Assembly: GCF_018613725.1 (NCBI RefSeq)
Contig: NZ_JAGGPS010000020.1
Coordinates: 1-64,000 of the forward strand
DNA from: Hymenobacter sp. ISL-91
GTDB taxonomy: Bacteria; Bacteroidota; Bacteroidia; Cytophagales; Hymenobacteraceae
Reading direction: 5' to 3'
Length of the DNA stretch: 64,000 nt
Below the pieces are notes generated by a model, which was not told the origin of the DNA, ran no database searches, and saw only the letters and a program-made list of their open reading frames with translations. Shown here one piece after another: positions 61,301-64,000 of this stretch; position 1 is the stretch's first letter, and every line of letters starts with the position of its first letter. Both the position numbers and the translations under genes were made by a program.

Positions 61301-61468
61301 AACGTACTGAATGTCGTCTAGCTTATGCGCTTCCGGGTCGGCCAAGCGGATCGAATTCAGGCGGCCGGCCACCAGCTCGCGGTAGGCCAGGCGGGCAAAT
61401 TCGCTGAATTGCGGCACGTAGCCTCCCATGGCTGCCCGTTCACCGCGGGCCGATACTGTTTTCGTCAT
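55361..61468 (-). CDS. 2035-aa STAND-type NTPase with N-terminal Cap4/DUF4297-like nuclease domain (Avs-like)
   Basis: First gene of the putative defence operon. Start at 61468 (MTKTVSARGE); a TATATTGA box just upstream supports it. Residues 12-140 resemble the Cap4/DUF4297 nuclease: GGYVPQFSEFARLAYRELVA, LDDIQYVTRTEVHAYQVKWS with D52 and Q65-x-K67. Residues 255-560 form the NTPase: Walker A LEGGPGSGKSTLLTQW (278-286), Walker B TILIIDGLDHVP (374-385), and a winged-helix-like region. About 1450 helical, repeat-like residues follow and would act as the sensor. This order (nuclease-NTPase-long sensor) is that of AVAST/Avs proteins that recognise phage proteins and cut DNA. The pairing with a second nuclease-like protein is unusual. 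Confidence 0.8.
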   Translation of the reverse strand: MTKTVSARGERAAMGGYVPQFSEFARLAYRELVAGRLNSIRLADPEAHKLDDIQYVTRTEVHAYQVKWSIAGGVFSYADFKALLPGLVSSWQGLRGKHAGQGLPVRAHLLTNQPLSSHDKIVAGGVGLGSFADFYHEAWLALESRQPPAAKWEPAVQDMGQLLQVSRSALADFAAHFVLQPSYVPHAFSSTQLHHQREDADLVTLLTYLLEQVSNPDRPVEFSAQALVKALNWEGRFRTTFNHELVVDVRKYQPLTGTLEALDNKVAEHTGGYLFLEGGPGSGKSTLLTQWTKGRPERIVRYYAFDFSDPSPRANTDERGDAVRLYFDLVVQLKAAGFYRQPVLPYADGLFLREAFTEQITELAEDFQRTGRKTILIIDGLDHVPREYVGATQSFLRELPRPAFLPAGVYLVLGSQTYELRDLHPEIHAAWQQGGRTVRMGQLSRTAVARYVAAYALQPPLLAQQLQLVYEKSQGHPLYLSYLCERLQNGEGVAQLLAQAEPFDGNITTYYRTMWRPIEEESELVELLGLMARVNGPIQPAFVKEWNLGPHVGLQFRKKAGFLFSLAPSGWAFFHNSFRQFLLEQTALDHFTGTRDEQAETRYHRRLASLYAASAVEPAWNANYHHFRAGDHASFLAATTLDQLGEHWLNFRPAEEIRRDAELGVELARLTGDVAVLSRYVLALTELNTRLFHLDPAGFTDEFLALGQPETARNYMRSGRVLRVEPVAALRAARHFYPQDAAEAALLFVLAEPEAIQPGGLFVKKGERFEEVEQLLGAWVAVAHHFEPLPQLLARLDNITLEKSKQRLPNQTAEALQLSLLEDLAESLLEARKHAEFQALLTTLDAARKPARQLRGRLLRAAIAYCLQQGDGPGMRTYLDQLLAVCNPATAAPAVKIHVANLIYLVTGDIALVRQWIAGLQQPVVASQDWSGFETTLGQFAPLITLNKLLYLTGQPASITAAVPATAESEEQILVELQQKLCLLAQLWGEALAHASILGRLPQRVWPIIRFYHQQPESHSTHWYRATRVQGAYVELLIAAVAPAGIAALRELAGCLLPEFKANPRYWSVEVQRQAIRALHGAGLEEALVRPQLHRLAAAMLEGLAVSERVDACMAHAAAWRQVGDREAATHWLRQALTETLGVGYRKDYQFTSWLDWLPPINAAQPAQAPERIGWFVAHLQHLKDTTEGRAFWSASEKLLESTLQWNLEAGERQLRWQLDQGLLDFEAGLLEFIAAYLQRARTEQEFTSIVPVYCRLFLLLATGAQTELLSQLLTAGWSLLGERLFSQHLPALLETIERRALEETRPDLLGVLDDFVTGRGHRTSDYCPAFVRPPAKVPEGRPAGNVLVRQGLVRLSEAEVLAQAASGYEALVELLGQEDRQNSYFKWAPVLQQQGSRLTREQWAAVAELPPPVNRQAEYYSALSECALAAGDRPLAQRLAHAALQLAGEGGWLRRHDGGSRLQAVAALRALDPAQAASKAFEVFAHDAVSGDWAGLYAQELDTILPCLTQEYQVEHVWPEIFAYLQRLMATSQPLTDLPDLAPGDSSPAVVLARLLSYLTQHPVALVQQRARHVLADLVELDEAAGTEAVRALGEGTVPAAEAFSEVLGLLPATTRRALATHAFRELLLEQAVSADYWLRRQARGILAEAGVVLPDPPVRRLPALYTLSLQPPGLLGRSRPAPAVLSAPSTRADAAALIRPFGFWMRALAEQTGFDQATLTHRAAALMLAAGDPTQWTNAAERALQQHLEDQRLKYSHPRPRVEAARRAIMQQVTELLDAGALPEAPIAPLLTMRDYQPYGFPERPRPAFIERLRGADVPQDRQQWLAAVSQHPRREQCLLAYGPDQWVIGEYSLLRGMTRERSTETYQFQLTVDVPPDDTDGDEDEADGIFGSVFHRLTEQYHALPSTGPHVIVLRNHRYHQFDFKSRWLALNPALARHLGWQPAPAKLFAWQDEHGALLVESVYWVDGQPEAWSYHPDSEAGEGWLVLASAEALRQLGTLDESLVLERHITREQQHDGEAIQQETYHRSALN

Positions 61469-61939
61469 GTTGCCGGGTGGGGAGCAGTCAATATAAAATG
61501 TAAAAGATAGGACTTGGGAAGATAGGGCTCTGGCCCGAATTCGCCGCGGAAGCGAAGGTAACCGTAGCGCGCACGGAAGCAGTTGCCGCGGCTCACCGGC
61601 AGTTATTGTAGCAGTGAGCCAGCTACTCCTCACCTGTAACTAATGCGGAGAACCGCATTGCCCTTGTGGATCGCTTGCATTCTTCGCTCTATTTTCGAAA
61701 ATAGATCTTACCTAAATTAGCTTCATCCGCAAATGAATGTTACTAACATAATAATCTGATAATCATTTTTTAAAGTTTCATTAAAAACTCTTCGATATTC
61801 AAGAGATGGTTGGTGAGACAAGAAATTACCCTATGATTTTATAGGGTTAATATATTGAATTACAGATTCTTATGATTGTTAAAAATTGCTCCTATTTTCT
61901 TGCTTACCTTTACCCCCTTACGCCACCTTTCATTACACC
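61469..61939. promoter_or_regulatory. AT-rich divergent promoter region
   Basis: This 470-bp interval separates the defence operon and the peptide cluster. Near the STAND gene a TATATTGA box (minus strand, about 61488-61495) fits a -7 element. From 61690 on the sequence is strongly AT-rich compared with its GC-rich flanks. CCCTAT...ATAGGG (61829-61846) is a 6-6-6 inverted repeat, a possible operator, and TACCTTTA at 61905-61912 is a -7-like box 28 bp before the precursor gene. No gene is seen. Confidence 0.5.
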
Positions 61940-62122
61940 ATGGAACACAATGCTTTTGCAAAGAATGAACCCGGTATGCGGCAACTGGATACGCTGGTTG
62001 TGGAGCCCGCCAAAATGCCGAACGCTTTGTTGGAGCGATTAATTAGGGAGGTTAAAACCGAGGCGCAATCGAACGTGTTGGCGTACAACCGCACGCACAA
62101 CCGGCACAACCGTGGTCGATAA
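61940..62122 (+). CDS. yhhA: RiPP precursor peptide with YNR/HNR/HNR core (YhhA-like)
   Basis: A 60-aa peptide directly ahead of a radical SAM gene. The leader (residues 1-44, EHNAFAKNEPGMRQLDTLVV and a helix NALLERLIREVKTEA) has no Cys and would be bound by the maturase. The C-terminal core, NVLAYNRTHNRHNRGR, holds three aromatic-Asn-Arg triplets: Tyr49-Asn-Arg51, His53-Asn-Arg55 and His56-Asn-Arg58. Such three-residue motifs are the sites where cyclophane-forming maturases join the aromatic ring to the third residue. I recall the YhhA/B/C family by its Tyr-His-His pattern; naming is from memory. Start at 61940; a longer frame begins at 61886. Confidence 0.8.
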   Translation: MEHNAFAKNEPGMRQLDTLVVEPAKMPNALLERLIREVKTEAQSNVLAYNRTHNRHNRGR

Positions 62123-63266
62123 AGTAACTGAGCTGACAGGCTTGGATACGGTGCTCATCAAGGTGGCAAGTCGTTGCAATATAAACTGCAGCTACTGCTA
62201 CGTGTACAACATGGGCGACGACAACTGGGCTCGTCAGTCGAAGTTTATGACGGCTGAAACCGAAGACGCGGTGTGCGCTTCTTTGGGAGAATTGGTTGCC
62301 CACCAGCAAACCGCTTTCAGCGTGGTGCTGCACGGTGGGGAGCCCCTGTTGTTGGGCGAGCACCGGCTGAAGAATTTTCTTGGTAAGCTGCGTAACGTTT
62401 TGCCGCCCTGCTACCCTATAAGCCTACAAACGAATGGCATCCTCATCACAGATGTCCTGTTGGATACCTGTGCCTTGCATCAGGTAAGCGTCGCGGTTAG
62501 TTTGGATGGCCCCGCCCACGTGCATGACAAGTTCCGGGTTACGCACGGTGGAGCGGGCACGTTCGATCAGGTCATCGCCGGCTTAACCACATTACAGCAA
62601 CACCCTGCGGCTACCTTTCTGAACGCTGGGCTTCTGGCCGTTATTGACCCTGACTCGAATCCAGCGGAGATATACCACTTCTTCAAAAGCCTGAACGCCC
62701 CCAGCGTTGACTTTTTGTACAAAGATGGCAACCATACCAACCTTCCCGTAGGCAAAGCAACGGTGAATTCTTTGGAGTACGGCACTTGGATGACGGGCTT
62801 GTTGCAAACATACATAGCTGACCCTGCCCCACTGCCCATTCGCGTGTTGGATGATATGTTAAAAGTGCTGCTCGGTGGAGCCGTGTCCAAAGAAGGCATG
62901 GGGCTTACTGACTTTGGCATTCTGATCATCGACACCGATGGCACGTACATGAAGAACGATACGCTGAAGAGTTCTTACAACGGAGCAGATAAGTTTCCGC
63001 AGGCGGTGAACGTTAAGCAAAAGACTGCCATTGACTTCCTGCAATCAAGCGCTTTCGAAGAATACCGCGCCCTGCAACGGCCTACCAGCGCCAAATGCCT
63101 AGGGTGCCCAGAACTGAATGTGTGCGGGGGAGGCATGATCTTACACCGCTGGCGCAGAAAGAACGGGTTTCATAACGAGTCGGTGTACTGCGCGGACCAA
63201 CTTCACCTAATCGCGAGCATGCGGCATGCCCTGAGCGAATATAATTTGAGCCATGCCTACTGCTGA
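62112..63266 (+). CDS. yhhB: Radical SAM/SPASM cyclophane-forming peptide maturase (YhhB-like)
   Basis: A 384-aa radical SAM enzyme. The [4Fe-4S]-SAM site is CNINCSYC (Cys22, Cys26, Cys29) in KVASRCNINCSYCYVYNMGD; the TIM-barrel parts SVVLHGGEPLLLG and ISLQTNGILI follow. The C-terminal SPASM-type Cys cluster includes Cys329, 332, 338 and 360 (CLGCPELNVCGGG, then SVYCADQ). It would abstract a hydrogen from the third residue of each motif in the precursor and couple it to the Tyr or His ring. It begins with GTG inside the last codons of the precursor gene (11-bp overlap), so the two are tightly coupled. Confidence 0.9.
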   Translation: MVDKVTELTGLDTVLIKVASRCNINCSYCYVYNMGDDNWARQSKFMTAETEDAVCASLGELVAHQQTAFSVVLHGGEPLLLGEHRLKNFLGKLRNVLPPCYPISLQTNGILITDVLLDTCALHQVSVAVSLDGPAHVHDKFRVTHGGAGTFDQVIAGLTTLQQHPAATFLNAGLLAVIDPDSNPAEIYHFFKSLNAPSVDFLYKDGNHTNLPVGKATVNSLEYGTWMTGLLQTYIADPAPLPIRVLDDMLKVLLGGAVSKEGMGLTDFGILIIDTDGTYMKNDTLKSSYNGADKFPQAVNVKQKTAIDFLQSSAFEEYRALQRPTSAKCLGCPELNVCGGGMILHRWRRKNGFHNESVYCADQLHLIASMRHALSEYNLSHAYC

Positions 63267-63837
63267 AGGAATTAACTTTTCGAATAGTACCGTCGAGCAG
63301 CAACCGTTTCCCTACTTTTGCGCAACGGCCGTTTTCTCTACTGCGCTGGAAAAGCGCTTGCTCAACTGGCTACAGATTACGGAAAATTGGGCCCTAACCA
63401 AGACCGATTTCTACGAGCAGTACGAATTCAGTTTGTTTGATACTCTGCTGCCGGCTGATCTGGCGTGCTTGATTGGGGAGGAAATGGTGCGCTCCATTCA
63501 GGTACAGTTGAAAGCGGCATTTGCCACCGGGGTGCTAACCCTCGTGGATGCTACCATCCACAAACTCATCGACGGCCAGCGGATCGGGGTGCACAATGAC
63601 TTCATTGGGTCCGAGGAAAGCCACCGGCTGATTATACAGATCAACGCCGACTGGCGCGAAGAGAACGGCGGGTACCTGCTGCTCTTTAATTCGGACCAGG
63701 CCGAGGACGTTAGCAAAGTTGTCCTGCCGGTGAGCAATTCGGCCTTCGGGTTCGAAATTTCGTCTCGTTCGCACCACGCCGTATCTACCGTCTACGCCTT
63801 CCCTCGTTACACGCTGGTGTATACTTTCAAGCAGTAA
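63253..63837 (+). CDS. yhhC: 2OG-Fe(II) oxygenase of the RiPP cluster (YhhC-like)
   Basis: A 194-aa oxygenase of the double-stranded beta-helix type. The iron ligands are His114-x-Asp116 in QRIGVHNDFIGSEESHRLII and a distal His (His174 or 175) in SRSHHAVSTV, with Arg185 in PRYTLVYTF to bind 2-oxoglutarate. ENGGYLLLF is the usual strand between them. It probably hydroxylates the precursor peptide after or before crosslinking. The gene overlaps the maturase by 14 bp, so it belongs to the same operon. Confidence 0.85.
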   Translation: MPTAEGINFSNSTVEQQPFPYFCATAVFSTALEKRLLNWLQITENWALTKTDFYEQYEFSLFDTLLPADLACLIGEEMVRSIQVQLKAAFATGVLTLVDATIHKLIDGQRIGVHNDFIGSEESHRLIIQINADWREENGGYLLLFNSDQAEDVSKVVLPVSNSAFGFEISSRSHHAVSTVYAFPRYTLVYTFKQ

Positions 63838-63845
63838 GAGCCCCT

Positions 63846-64000
63846 GTGAATCTACGTGCGCGCAGCCTCGCTTACCTTGACTCGCCCTTCGCCGTGTGCG
63901 ACAAAGGGTTGGCCGCTGAACTGGCCCAGGCGGGCTGGGTTACTTTAGCTCACAAGACCAGCATTACCGCCGCGGAGTACAGCATTGCCAACTGCTTGGA
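63846..64000 (+). CDS. Fourth gene of the RiPP operon, cut by the window end
   Basis: From a GTG at 63846, 8 bp after the oxygenase stop, the frame is open to the window end (51 codons): VNLRARSLAYLDSPFAVCDK, GLAAELAQAGWVTLAHKTSI, TAAEYSIANCLE. The composition is that of a soluble protein; no domain can be named. Its position suggests another tailoring, protease or export-related function for the peptide. Confidence 0.55.
   Translation, partial: MNLRARSLAYLDSPFAVCDKGLAAELAQAGWVTLAHKTSITAAEYSIANCL

Noticed and set aside
61886..61939. Longer precursor-peptide start
   Set aside because: The extra 18 residues are hydrophobic and lie over the -7-like box at 61905-61912; the ATG at 61940 gives a normal leader.

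Overview
The window looks like part of a plasmid, or of a plasmid-derived accessory region, from a GC-rich Bacteroidota species, most likely a Hymenobacter-like member of the Cytophagales. This rests on inference from gene content: Bacteroidota-type families (HYC_CC_PP, DUF6660, DUF6799, RND-TolC fusion pumps), several TAnnTTTG-like -7 boxes, absence of obvious Shine-Dalgarno sites, and a complete plasmid backbone. No rRNA, tRNA or CRISPR array was seen.

Layout. 1-4.3 kb: mobile-element debris (orphan IS ends, broken resolvase pieces), a SUKH protein, a serine recombinase with a dyad upstream, two unknown small genes and an intact IS3-family element with a programmed-frameshift site. 4.3-14 kb: plasmid backbone, with mobC/mobA and a probable oriT, an iteron origin (disrupted by a 271-bp Tn3-derived miniature element), a Rep_3 initiator, a Fic pair and a parA/small-RHH partition locus with palindromic operators. 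14.2-15.6 kb: a lipoprotein, a long perfect hairpin and a HigBA-type toxin-antitoxin pair.

16-51 kb: a metal-resistance region transcribed almost entirely on the minus strand. The copper/silver part encodes CusCBA-like pumps (including a CusA split in two ORFs), a methionine-rich multicopper oxidase fused to an outer-membrane domain, CopZ, a four-helix cysteine-rich copper-storage-like protein, DUF305 and DUF6799 proteins, an orphan SdhB and an AraC-type regulator. Into it is inserted a 12,521-bp unit (24840-37360) with Zn/Cd/Co-type genes (ZIP, CDF, P1B-ATPase, RND adaptor, RND-TolC fusion) plus a dihydrolipoamide dehydrogenase. This unit has 38-bp Tn3-family terminal repeats, a perfect 5-bp target duplication and only a stub of tnpA. 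A second pump operon at 44.8-50.5 kb has lost the 5' part of its tolC gene to another Tn3-family remnant.

51-61.5 kb: a nuclease-like gene beside the Tn3 end, then a two-gene minus-strand operon of very large proteins: a 2035-aa STAND-type NTPase with an N-terminal Cap4/DUF4297-like nuclease domain and a 1106-aa partner with its own Cap4-like domain. This is a strong candidate anti-phage system. 61.9-64 kb: a RiPP cluster with a 60-aa precursor ending in three aromatic-Asn-Arg motifs, a radical SAM/SPASM maturase, a 2OG-Fe(II) oxygenase and a gene running off the window.

Together the genes describe a mobilisable element that collects metal detoxification, probable phage defence and peptide-natural-product genes through Tn3- and IS3-family activity.
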